Shown one piece after another: positions 28,886 through 34,659 of a DNA stretch of 49,941 nt. The notes beneath the pieces are model-generated. The model searched no databases. It saw only the letters and a list, made by a program, of their open reading frames with translations, and was not told where the DNA came from. Each line of letters begins with the position of its first letter. Within the stretch, counting starts at the first letter, position 1. Origin of the DNA: Gemmataceae bacterium (GTDB taxonomy: Bacteria; Planctomycetota; Planctomycetia; Gemmatales; Gemmataceae). Where the stretch lies: positions 1-49,941 of the forward strand of contig JADLBT010000159.1 in assembly GCA_020847555.1 (NCBI GenBank), read 5' to 3'. A program made the position numbers and the translations under genes.

Positions 28886-28957
28886 GCCCCGGTGGTGAAA
28901 CGGACATCACACCACTCTGCGAAGGTGGAGGTCCTGGTTCAACTCCAGGCTGGGGTA
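28886..28957 (+). tRNA. tRNA-Arg (anticodon GCG)
   Basis: Acceptor GCCCCGG/CTGGGGT, anticodon stem CCACT/GGTGG with loop CTGCGAA, T-arm CCTGG-TTCAACT-CCAGG, discriminator A, then CTG. Arg with G34 (GCG) is rare in bacteria, which normally read CGC/CGU with inosine in ACG. Confidence 0.85.
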
Positions 28958-28972
28958 CTGTGCTCTCCGCGT

Positions 28973-29019
28973 CCGAAGCGTCAGCGCGGGACGAGACTAA
29001 ACCCGCGCTGACGCTTCGG
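28973..29019. repeat. 18-bp perfect inverted repeat inside the tRNA array
   Basis: CCGAAGCGTCAGCGCGGG (28973-28990) and its exact complement (29002-29019), 11-base loop. It splits the array into two halves. There is no T-run, so it could be a processing or partial termination site. Confidence 0.75.
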
Positions 29020-29036
29020 GCTCGGACGGAAACCAT

Positions 29037-29108
29037 GTCTTCGGAGTGTGCCGGATCGCACACGAGCCTCCGAAGCTCGGGGACCAGGTTCAACTCCTGG
29101 CGAAGACA
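29037..29108 (+). tRNA. tRNA-Arg (anticodon CCG)
   Basis: Acceptor GTCTTCG/CGAAGAC, anticodon stem CGAGC/GCTCG with loop CTCCGAA, T-arm CCAGG-TTCAACT-CCTGG, discriminator A, then CTG. Confidence 0.92.
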
Positions 29109-29116
29109 CTGACGAC

Positions 29117-29189
29117 GCTGGTGTAGCTCAAGCGGCAGAGCCCCCGCCTCTTAAGCGGATTGTTGAAGGTTCGAGTCCTTCCGCCAGCA
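29117..29189 (+). tRNA. tRNA-Lys (anticodon CUU)
   Basis: Acceptor GCTGGTG/CGCCAGC, D-arm GCTC...GAGC, loop CTCTTAA on a CCGC/GCGG stem (outer pair C-A), T-arm GAAGG-TTCGAGT-CCTTC, discriminator A, then CTG. Confidence 0.92.
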
Positions 29190-29200
29190 CTGCAAATCAC

Positions 29201-29273
29201 GCCGGCGCAGCTCGACAGGTCGAGCGCCGCTCTCGTAAGGCGGAGAGTGTGGGTTCGAGTCCCACCGCTGGCT
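29201..29273 (+). tRNA. tRNA-Thr (anticodon CGU)
   Basis: Acceptor GCCGGCG/CGCTGGC, D-arm GCTCGA...TCGAGC, anticodon stem CCGCT/GGCGG with loop CTCGTAA, T-arm GTGGG-TTCGAGT-CCCAC, discriminator T, then CTCG. Confidence 0.92.
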
Positions 29274-29280
29274 CTCGCAT

Positions 29281-29352
29281 GACGCCGGACCGGACGGCTC
29301 CGGCGGTCGGCTGCAACCCGACCTGGCGCAGGTTCGACTCCTGCCGGCGTCT
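29281..29352 (+). tRNA. tRNA-Cys (anticodon GCA)
   Basis: Acceptor GACGCCG/CGGCGTC, anticodon stem GTCGG/CCGAC with loop CTGCAAC, T-arm GCAGG-TTCGACT-CCTGC, discriminator T, then CTG. The discriminator is U, as expected for tRNA-Cys. Confidence 0.9.
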
Positions 29353-29361
29353 CTGCTTCAT

Positions 29362-29435
29362 TCCGGTGTAGCTCAGATGGTGAGAGCGCCGCGCTGAAAA
29401 CGCGGAGGCCGCTGGTTCAACTCCAGCCGCCGGAA
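29362..29435 (+). tRNA. tRNA-Phe (anticodon GAA)
   Basis: Acceptor TCCGGTG/CGCCGGA, D-arm GCTC...GAGC, anticodon stem CCGCG/CGCGG with loop CTGAAAA, T-arm GCTGG-TTCAACT-CCAGC, discriminator A, then CTG. Confidence 0.93.
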
Positions 29436-29463
29436 CTGGCAACCGTGCCCGACGATCGCAGCA

Positions 29464-29529
29464 TACAAACTTGCTGATTGGTTTCAGCGCCAGATTCCAG
29501 ATCTGGAGGAACCGGTTCAAATCCGGTAA
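29464..29529 (+). tRNA. degenerate tRNA-like unit (Trp-type CCA anticodon)
   Basis: A good core: D-arm GCTG...CAGC, anticodon stem CCAGA/TCTGG with loop TTCCAGA, T-arm ACCGG-TTCAAAT-CCGGT. There is no acceptor stem: only AA stands between the T-arm and CTCG, and the 5' side (ACAAACTT) does not pair. Preceded by motif X. Probably a pseudogene or a truncated form. Confidence 0.5.
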
Positions 29530-29563
29530 CTCGTGGCTGCGGCAACTTGCACGGGGGCCGCCT

Positions 29564-29634
29564 GCGTCCATGATGTAGCGGCCGCCTGCTACCTTGCCAT
29601 GGTAGATGTGCGGGTTCAACTCCCGCTGGACGCT
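29564..29634 (+). tRNA. tRNA-Gly (anticodon GCC)
   Basis: Acceptor GCGTCCA/TGGACGC, anticodon stem CTACC/GGTAG with loop TTGCCAT, T-arm GCGGG-TTCAACT-CCCGC, discriminator T, then CTG. It shares its T-arm and D-arm pattern with the Gly gene at 28309. Confidence 0.9.
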
Positions 29635-29660
29635 CTGCAGTCGCGCCCAATGGTCGGAGC

Positions 29661-29722
29661 TTACAAACGGTTCCGTGCGGGCTGAAACCTCGCGCGGGTT
29701 GGTTCGACTCCAACACCCCCCT
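29661..29722 (+). pseudogene. degenerate tRNA-like unit (GAA-type anticodon arm)
   Basis: Anticodon stem GCGGG/CTCGC with loop CTGAAAC and T-arm GTTGG-TTCGACT-CCAAC. The 3' acceptor strand ACCCCCC has no partner upstream; a matching GGGGGGT lies downstream at 29734-29740. The D-arm is nearly absent. It is flanked by motif X (29638-29669) and by GGCGACTTGTGCG at 29754-29766. Confidence 0.45.
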
Positions 29723-29776
29723 CTCGCAACCACGGGGGGTAGAAAATGGCTCAGGCGACTTGTGCGACTGCACGCC

Positions 29777-29850
29777 CAGGATGTGGGAAAGCATGGCAAT
29801 CCGCCGGCTTGGGGTGCCGGAGAACGTCGGTTCAAATCCGACCATCCTGA
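29777..29850 (+). tRNA. tRNA-Pro (anticodon GGG)
   Basis: Acceptor CAGGATG/CATCCTG, anticodon stem CCGGC/GCCGG with loop TTGGGGT, T-arm GTCGG-TTCAAAT-CCGAC, discriminator A, then CTG. It differs from the Pro gene at 28514 at few positions apart from the anticodon. Confidence 0.92.
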
Positions 29851-29857
29851 CTGATCT

Positions 29858-29929
29858 TGTCCCGTAGCACAACGGTAGTGCGTCTCCCTGTTAAGGAGCG
29901 GGTTGTAGGTTCGACTCCTACCGGGACAG
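29858..29929 (+). tRNA. tRNA-Asn (anticodon GUU)
   Basis: Acceptor TGTCCCG/CGGGACA, D-arm GCAC...GTGC, loop CTGTTAA on a TCTCC/GGAG(C) stem, T-arm GTAGG-TTCGACT-CCTAC, discriminator G, then CTG. Confidence 0.93.
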
Positions 29930-29957
29930 CTGGCGCCCGGCATTGCCGGGCACATAC

Positions 29958-30027
29958 AAGGGCGTGCTCCTGGGAGAGCAGCGGGCCTCCAAAACCCGCG
30001 GAGAAGGTTCGACTCCTTCCGTCCTTG
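29958..30027 (+). tRNA. tRNA-Trp (anticodon CCA)
   Basis: Acceptor AAGGGCG/CGTCCTT, D-arm CTCC...AGAGCAG, loop CTCCAAA on a CGGG/CCCG stem with an inner C-A mismatch, T-arm GAAGG-TTCGACT-CCTTC, discriminator G, then CTG. Last gene of the array. Confidence 0.88.
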
Positions 30028-30054
30028 CTGACCGCCCTGTGCTGGAGCTGGCGT

Positions 30055-30093
30055 ACCAGCCCGGGGCGCTCGTCGTTGGCGCTCCGGGCTGGT
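30055..30093 (+). terminator. hairpin after the tRNA array
   Basis: ACCAGCCCGGGGCGC (30055-30069) pairs with GCGCTCCGGGCTGGT (30079-30093), one mismatch. It probably ends the array transcript. It is related to the post-eno hairpin. Confidence 0.55.
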
Positions 30094-30106
30094 TCGACCA
30101 GTCGCC

Positions 30107-30134
30107 TTGTCAGCCCTTCCCAAGCCGCTATACT
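30107..30134 (+). promoter_or_regulatory. sigma70-type promoter for rpmB
   Basis: TTGTCA at 30107-30112, a 16-base spacer and TATACT at 30129-30134, 45 bases before the rpmB start. Both boxes are close to consensus. Confidence 0.6.
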
Positions 30135-30179
30135 TACTGTTTTCCATAAACACCGACCCTCGCAGGGGAGAGTTGATTC

Positions 30180-30443
30180 ATGGGCATGCAATGTGACATC
30201 TGCGGCAAGAAACCCGTCCTGGGCAACCACTACGCCCGGCGCGGCAAGGCGAAGTATCTCGGCGGCGTCGGGCGCAAGGTGACCGGCATCAGCCGGCGGA
30301 CGTTCAAGCCGAACCTGCAGCACATCCAGATCATGGAGAAGAATGGCGCCGTCCACCGCGCCCGCGTCTGCGTCGGCTGCATTCGCAGCGGCCGCGTCCA
30401 GCGCCCGATCCGCCAAAAGCCGTTCCAGATGCCCAATCTGTAG
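30180..30443 (+). CDS. rpmB: 50S ribosomal protein L28 (bL28)
   Basis: 87 residues starting MGMQCDICGKKPVLGNHYAR, with SRRTFKPNLQ and the C-terminal VCVGCIRSGRV. The two Cys pairs (CDIC and CVGC) would form the zinc-binding type of L28. It is a large-subunit ribosomal protein. The ATG is preceded by GGGGAG. It lies directly downstream of the tRNA array and has its own promoter. The next gene is gatC, beyond a hairpin. Confidence 0.95.
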   Translation: MGMQCDICGKKPVLGNHYARRGKAKYLGGVGRKVTGISRRTFKPNLQHIQIMEKNGAVHRARVCVGCIRSGRVQRPIRQKPFQMPNL

Positions 30444-30460
30444 GAGTCAAGGGCGCCCTC

Positions 30461-30494
30461 GGACCAACCCGGCGCGCCAGCGCCGGGTTGGTCC
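30461..30494 (+). terminator. 15-bp perfect hairpin between rpmB and gatC
   Basis: GGACCAACCCGGCGC and GCGCCGGGTTGGTCC with a four-base loop, 18 bases after the rpmB stop. There is no T-run. It is likely a terminator or an RNA-stabilising hairpin. Confidence 0.55.
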
Positions 30495-30514
30495 GACGGC
30501 GCCGGAGGGCGGCC

Positions 30515-30802
30515 ATGTCGCTGAGCGCCGATCAGGTCCGCTGGGTGGCTCACCTGGCGCGACTCGAACTGGGTGAGGAGGAACTGGCGACGATGACCCG
30601 CCAGCTCAGCGCCATCCTCGACTACGTCGATCAGCTCAGGCAGGTTCCGACCGACGGCGTCGAACCGCTCGCCCACCCGCTGGCGATCCGGAACGTCTTC
30701 CGCGACGACGAGTCGGCACCGTCGCTGCCCGTGGACGAGGCGCTCGCCAACGCCCCCGACCGTCAGGGCGCTTTCTACCGCGTTCCGGCCGTCCTCGATT
30801 GA
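30515..30802 (+). CDS. gatC: aspartyl/glutamyl-tRNA amidotransferase subunit C
   Basis: 95 residues. MSLSADQVRWVAHLARLELG and the YVDQLRQVPTDGVEPLAHP segment are typical GatC. GatCAB converts Glu-tRNA(Gln) or Asp-tRNA(Asn) to the amide form. gatA and gatB are not in this window; gatC alone is common in planctomycetes. GGAGG lies six bases before the ATG at 30515. A tRNA-Asn gene lies in the array just upstream. Confidence 0.93.
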   Translation: MSLSADQVRWVAHLARLELGEEELATMTRQLSAILDYVDQLRQVPTDGVEPLAHPLAIRNVFRDDESAPSLPVDEALANAPDRQGAFYRVPAVLD

Positions 30803-30825
30803 TCCCCCTGCCCGAGCCCGAAGCG

Positions 30826-32961
30826 TTACTTCCTGCCCTTCTCGGGAAGGTAACGGAAGGCGTAGAACGTTGACCCGGCCATGCCGATCAGGCAGTCGTG
30901 GGCGGCGTCGTAGCAGAGCGGCAGCCAGCCGCCGCGCCCCGGCACCGGGTTGGTCGTTTTCACCTCGTACCAGCTGTCCTTCGCCGGGTCGTAGGCGAAC
31001 ACGCCGGACGGCTGCTCAGCACCCTTGCCCTCCAGCTTCGCGGCCAGGAAGAACAAGTCCCGCCGGGTGTCGTGAGTCAGGCCAGCCCGGCACATCGCCG
31101 TCGGGCAGTCGGCCAGGCGCGTTACCTTCTCCGTCACCGGATCGAAAGCGTACAGCGTGTTGAACCCACCGGCCTTCGTCTGCCACTTGCCGTAGGTGCC
31201 GCCGCCCGCGAGCAGCAGGCGCTTGCGCGGCGCGTCGTAAAACACGGTCATGCCCATGTGGTAGCGCGGCAGATCCGTCTTGCCCTGGCGCCACTGGCCG
31301 GTCGCGATGGGCAGGATCCAGATCTTGCCGTGCCCGGCGTAGACGATTGATTTCGTGTTCGGGCAGTAGGCCATCCCGTCTTCGAGCCGATTGGGCGGGT
31401 GCGCGGTGGAGGCAATCTTGCTCCAGGTCTTCTTCGTAAGATCGAAACGCCATGTGTCCGCGCACAGGTTGTGGCTCCGCCGTTTCTCGTCGCGCAGCGC
31501 CGACTGGTTGGCGCCGTTGCAGATGAAGACGGCGTTCAGGTCCGGGACGTAATCGAACCCGTGGTAGACGTGGCGCGAACACGGCGTCGGTTCCGTGTCG
31601 TTCGCCGGCAGCGGCATCGTGCGGTAGCCGCCGCCGGGCACGCCGCGGCGCGTCCAGTTGTCAATCTTCAGCGGGACGAGCCGGGCGGTGGCGGGATCGA
31701 AGCTGAACAGGCAGTTGCCGTAGATCGTCGTGCCGCCGTGTTTCCTGTCGTGCCAGCGGTCGTAGAACAGGACGCGCTTGCCGTCGGGATCGTAAACGAG
31801 CTTGTTCCAACCGGCGTTAATTCGGTAGCCGTGCTCGTCGGGGTTCGCCGGCTGAACGGTAGTCGGCTCGAGCGGCACCCATGTACCGGCCGGGAGGGAT
31901 GCAAGATCGACCGCTGCTGCCTGCTTCGCCGCCTTCTTCCCTGCCGGCGCCAGCTTCGCCAGGGGGGTCCGCAGGAAGAAGACGCCCGGCCCACCGGGCT
32001 GTTTCGCATCGACGTCGTAGAAGACGGTGCCGAGGGTGTCGCGGTCCAGTTGCACCGTCTTCGGACACGCCCGCCCGCCGATCGGTCGCCCCGGGCTGTA
32101 GAAGACGTGGGCGCCGTCGAAGTCCCAGGAGCGTCCGTCGTCGCGCGAGACGATGAACCGCCAGGTGTGGCCGCCGACCCCCGGCCCCAGCACCTCCGAC
32201 GCCACCAGCCAGCCGTTGCTCAGCGCCGTCAGGTCGAAGCGCCAACCGTTGGACCCGATCGCCGGGAACGGCGCGACCTTTTCCCAGGTCTTGCCGCCGT
32301 CGGTGGAGCGCAGGCCGGCGCCGCTCACCAGCGTGCCCTTGACCGTCCGCACGATCGGCACCAGGCCGTGATCGCGGCCCTCGCCGAACGGCGCCGCCTT
32401 CTCCGTCTGCGGGTCGTAGACGAGGCTCTTATCACTGAGGGAAAACAGCCACTGCCGCGGCCCCAGTTCGACGACCGCGTGCCGATTGACGCTGTGGGCG
32501 GTGGGGTTTTTCGGCAGGCTGCGCGCCGTGCTCCAGGTCTGGCCCTCGTCGTCGCTGAGAGAGAACTGCGCGTGGCGCGACTTGCCGCCCTTGGCCTTCG
32601 GATCGGGATACCAGGTGTTCCAGACGTGCAGGAGACGGCCATCCTTGAGGGTGGTCAACGAGCCGGGGTAAATGCTGAGCTTTTCGGTGGGCGTGACCGG
32701 GGCCGGCCTGCTCCAGGTCTTGCCGCCGTCGGTCGAGCGCGCGATGCGGAGATCCTTGAAATCGGACTGGCTGAAGATCACCACGATCGCCCCGTTCTTC
32801 GCGACGCAGGCGGCGGGGTGGATGTGCCCGCTCACTCCACTCGCGAGCCGCACCAGACCCGGCGCGGGCGTGTCTTTCTCCTGGGCGGGCGCCCGCGGCG
32901 TCGCGGCCAGAACCACCAGCGCCATTCCGATCACGGCCAGCCAGCAGCGTCGTCGTGTCAT
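30826..32961 (-). CDS. secreted sialidase-like BNR-repeat protein with Kelch-like C-terminal half
   Basis: 711 residues. A signal peptide is likely (MTRRRCWLAVIGMALVVLAA, cleavage near APAQ). The N-terminal half holds several Asp-box (BNR) motifs: STDGGKTWS, SDDEGQTWS, STDGGKTWE and SRDDGRSWD, as in the six-bladed sialidase propeller. The C-terminal half has Kelch-like repeats (DTWRFDLTKKTWSK, LYAFDPVTEKVTRL, GVFAYDPAKDSWYE). Sialidase catalytic Arg and Tyr cannot be assigned with confidence, so exo-sialidase activity is not certain. The start has GGGGGTGACGG before the ATG. It is divergent from the Gfo/Idh gene. Confidence 0.87.
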   Translation of the reverse strand: MTRRRCWLAVIGMALVVLAATPRAPAQEKDTPAPGLVRLASGVSGHIHPAACVAKNGAIVVIFSQSDFKDLRIARSTDGGKTWSRPAPVTPTEKLSIYPGSLTTLKDGRLLHVWNTWYPDPKAKGGKSRHAQFSLSDDEGQTWSTARSLPKNPTAHSVNRHAVVELGPRQWLFSLSDKSLVYDPQTEKAAPFGEGRDHGLVPIVRTVKGTLVSGAGLRSTDGGKTWEKVAPFPAIGSNGWRFDLTALSNGWLVASEVLGPGVGGHTWRFIVSRDDGRSWDFDGAHVFYSPGRPIGGRACPKTVQLDRDTLGTVFYDVDAKQPGGPGVFFLRTPLAKLAPAGKKAAKQAAAVDLASLPAGTWVPLEPTTVQPANPDEHGYRINAGWNKLVYDPDGKRVLFYDRWHDRKHGGTTIYGNCLFSFDPATARLVPLKIDNWTRRGVPGGGYRTMPLPANDTEPTPCSRHVYHGFDYVPDLNAVFICNGANQSALRDEKRRSHNLCADTWRFDLTKKTWSKIASTAHPPNRLEDGMAYCPNTKSIVYAGHGKIWILPIATGQWRQGKTDLPRYHMGMTVFYDAPRKRLLLAGGGTYGKWQTKAGGFNTLYAFDPVTEKVTRLADCPTAMCRAGLTHDTRRDLFFLAAKLEGKGAEQPSGVFAYDPAKDSWYEVKTTNPVPGRGGWLPLCYDAAHDCLIGMAGSTFYAFRYLPEKGRK

Positions 32962-33124
32962 CCGTCACCCCCTGTTACAGTCGCCGGAGCACGCATCCCG
33001 GCGCCGGCGGACCAGTTCGGAGCGCTAGCGCCGGGAACCCTGGAAAACCCTGTTGATGTACGCCGCCCCTCCCGCCGGGGGCAAGGCGGCGAACCGATGC
33101 CTGACCGCAACCGTGTGGCGATTG

Positions 33125-33153
33125 TTGCTCCGGACGGGAAGTTGGAATACACT
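33125..33153 (+). promoter_or_regulatory. candidate promoter for the Gfo/Idh/MocA gene
   Basis: TTGCTC at 33125-33130, a 17-base spacer and TACACT at 33148-33153, 65 bases before the start codon. The fit to sigma70 is moderate. Confidence 0.4.
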
Positions 33154-33217
33154 CGCTTGAACAGGCCAGACGCTTCCTCTTTCAGCCAGACGGCAGCCCG
33201 AAAGAAAGGACCAACCC

Positions 33218-34546
33218 ATGAGTCGCACGTCGATCACGCGGCGCCAGTTCGTCGCCGCCGGTGCCGGGGCCGTGCTTGCCGCCCCGAACTTCCTGCGTAG
33301 CCAGGATGCCCCGAACCGACTCAACATCGCGGTCATCGGGGTCGGCGGACGCGGAGCCGGCAACCTCGGCGCCGTCGCCAAGGAGAACATCGTCGCCCTC
33401 TGTGACGTCAACGCCCGCGCCATCGAGCGGGCCGCCGCCAAGTTCCCCAGGGCGCGCCAGGTCACCGACTTTCGCCGGCTGTTCGACCGCCCGCGCGATT
33501 TTGACGCCGTCGTTGTCAGCACCTGCGAACACACCCACGCCTTTGCCACCATGCTCGCCCTGCGGCACAACAAGCACGTCTACTGCGAGAAGCCGCTGAC
33601 GCATGGCATCTGGGAGGCGCGGCGCATTCGCGAGGCGGCCGCCAAGGCGAAGGTCGCGACCCAGATGGGCATTCAGATCCACGCCGGAGAGAACTACCGC
33701 CGCGTCGTCGAGATCGTGCGTGGCGGCGCCATCGGGCCGGTGCGCGAGGCCCACGTCTGGGTGTCGCGCGCCTGGGGCTGGCAGAGCCCGGAGGCGGCGA
33801 AGCGCAATCGCGACATCGTCGCCGTCACCGACCGACCGAAGCAGGCCATGCCGGTGCCGGCCGGCCTCGACTGGGAACTCTGGCTCGGTCCGGCGCCGCA
33901 TCGGCCGTTCCACGACGTCTACGTTCCCGGGCCGAAATGGTATCGCTGGTGGGACTTCGGCAGCGGCACGATGAGCGACCTGGGTAGCCACTGGATCGAT
34001 CTGCCGTTCTGGGCTCTGTCGCTGCGGGCGCCGCGCACCATCGAGGCGAGCGGTCCGCCGCCGCACCGCGAGATCGCACCGGCGTCGATGAGCGTGACCT
34101 ACGAGTACGCGGCCCGCGGGGAGCTACCGCCGGTGCGCCTGTCCTGGCATCAGGGCGAGAACAAGCCGGAGATCTGGCGCAAGGGCGGCATCCCACGGTG
34201 GAATAACGGCTGCCTGTTCATCGGCGCCAAGGGGATGCTGCTGGCCGACTACGGCCGCTACGTCCTGCTGCCGGAGAACGCCTTTGCCGACTACCGGCCG
34301 CCCGCCCCGACGCTGCCGCGCTCCCCGGGCCACCAGGCCGAGTGGCTCCGGGCGTGCAAGACGGACCTGCGTACCTCCGCCGATTTTGAGTACTCCGGCT
34401 GGCTCACGGAGGCGAACCACCTCGGGAACGTGGCGTACCGCATCGGCCGCCGGATCGAGTGGGATGCGGAGAACCTGCGCTGCCCGAACGCCCGCGAGGC
34501 GGATCCGATCATCCGCCGCGCCTACCGCAAGGGGTGGGAGTTGTGA
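33218..34546 (+). CDS. Gfo/Idh/MocA-family oxidoreductase with Tat signal
   Basis: 442 residues. The N-terminus carries a twin-arginine signal (SITRRQFV followed by [11 protein letters not shown]), so the enzyme is exported folded with its cofactor. The Rossmann domain starts at [17 protein letters not shown], and CEKPLTH holds the conserved EKP Lys. The second domain with [18 protein letters not shown] is the typical GFO_IDH_MocA C-terminal part found in many planctomycete paralogues. It likely oxidises sugars or sugar derivatives; the substrate is unknown. AAAGGA precedes the ATG. The FAD oxidoreductase gene follows 113 bases later on the same strand, so a shared carbohydrate role is plausible. 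Confidence 0.93.
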   Translation: MSRTSITRRQFVAAGAGAVLAAPNFLRSQDAPNRLNIAVIGVGGRGAGNLGAVAKENIVALCDVNARAIERAAAKFPRARQVTDFRRLFDRPRDFDAVVVSTCEHTHAFATMLALRHNKHVYCEKPLTHGIWEARRIREAAAKAKVATQMGIQIHAGENYRRVVEIVRGGAIGPVREAHVWVSRAWGWQSPEAAKRNRDIVAVTDRPKQAMPVPAGLDWELWLGPAPHRPFHDVYVPGPKWYRWWDFGSGTMSDLGSHWIDLPFWALSLRAPRTIEASGPPPHREIAPASMSVTYEYAARGELPPVRLSWHQGENKPEIWRKGGIPRWNNGCLFIGAKGMLLADYGRYVLLPENAFADYRPPAPTLPRSPGHQAEWLRACKTDLRTSADFEYSGWLTEANHLGNVAYRIGRRIEWDAENLRCPNAREADPIIRRAYRKGWEL

Positions 34547-34552
34547 GAGAAA

Positions 34553-34606
34553 GGATGAGGGATGAAGGGAGACAGGTGAGATGCTGTCTTCCTTCATTCC
34601 TCATCC
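34553..34606. repeat. 16-bp inverted repeat between the two oxidoreductase genes
   Basis: GGATGAGGGATGAAGG and CCTTCATTCCTCATCC pair with one mismatch. It lies in the 113-base gap. Possibly a terminator or dispersed repeat. Confidence 0.55.
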
Positions 34607-34659
34607 CTCCGATAAGTCCCTTCGCCCCAGTTTCTCGCAGACTTCTCTGGAGTCCTCCG

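Noticed and set aside
29661..29766. Possible permuted tRNA: 3' half with ACCCCCC followed by GGGGGGT 12 bases later
   Set aside because: The downstream piece (GGGGGGTAGAAAATGG...) does not form a D-stem or an anticodon 5' strand that would complete the upstream half. A simple hairpin plus a degenerate tRNA explains it.
29197..30153. 318-codon minus-strand frame across the tRNA array
   Set aside because: It is made of antisense tRNA sequence; repeated T-arms give the recurring peptide pattern.
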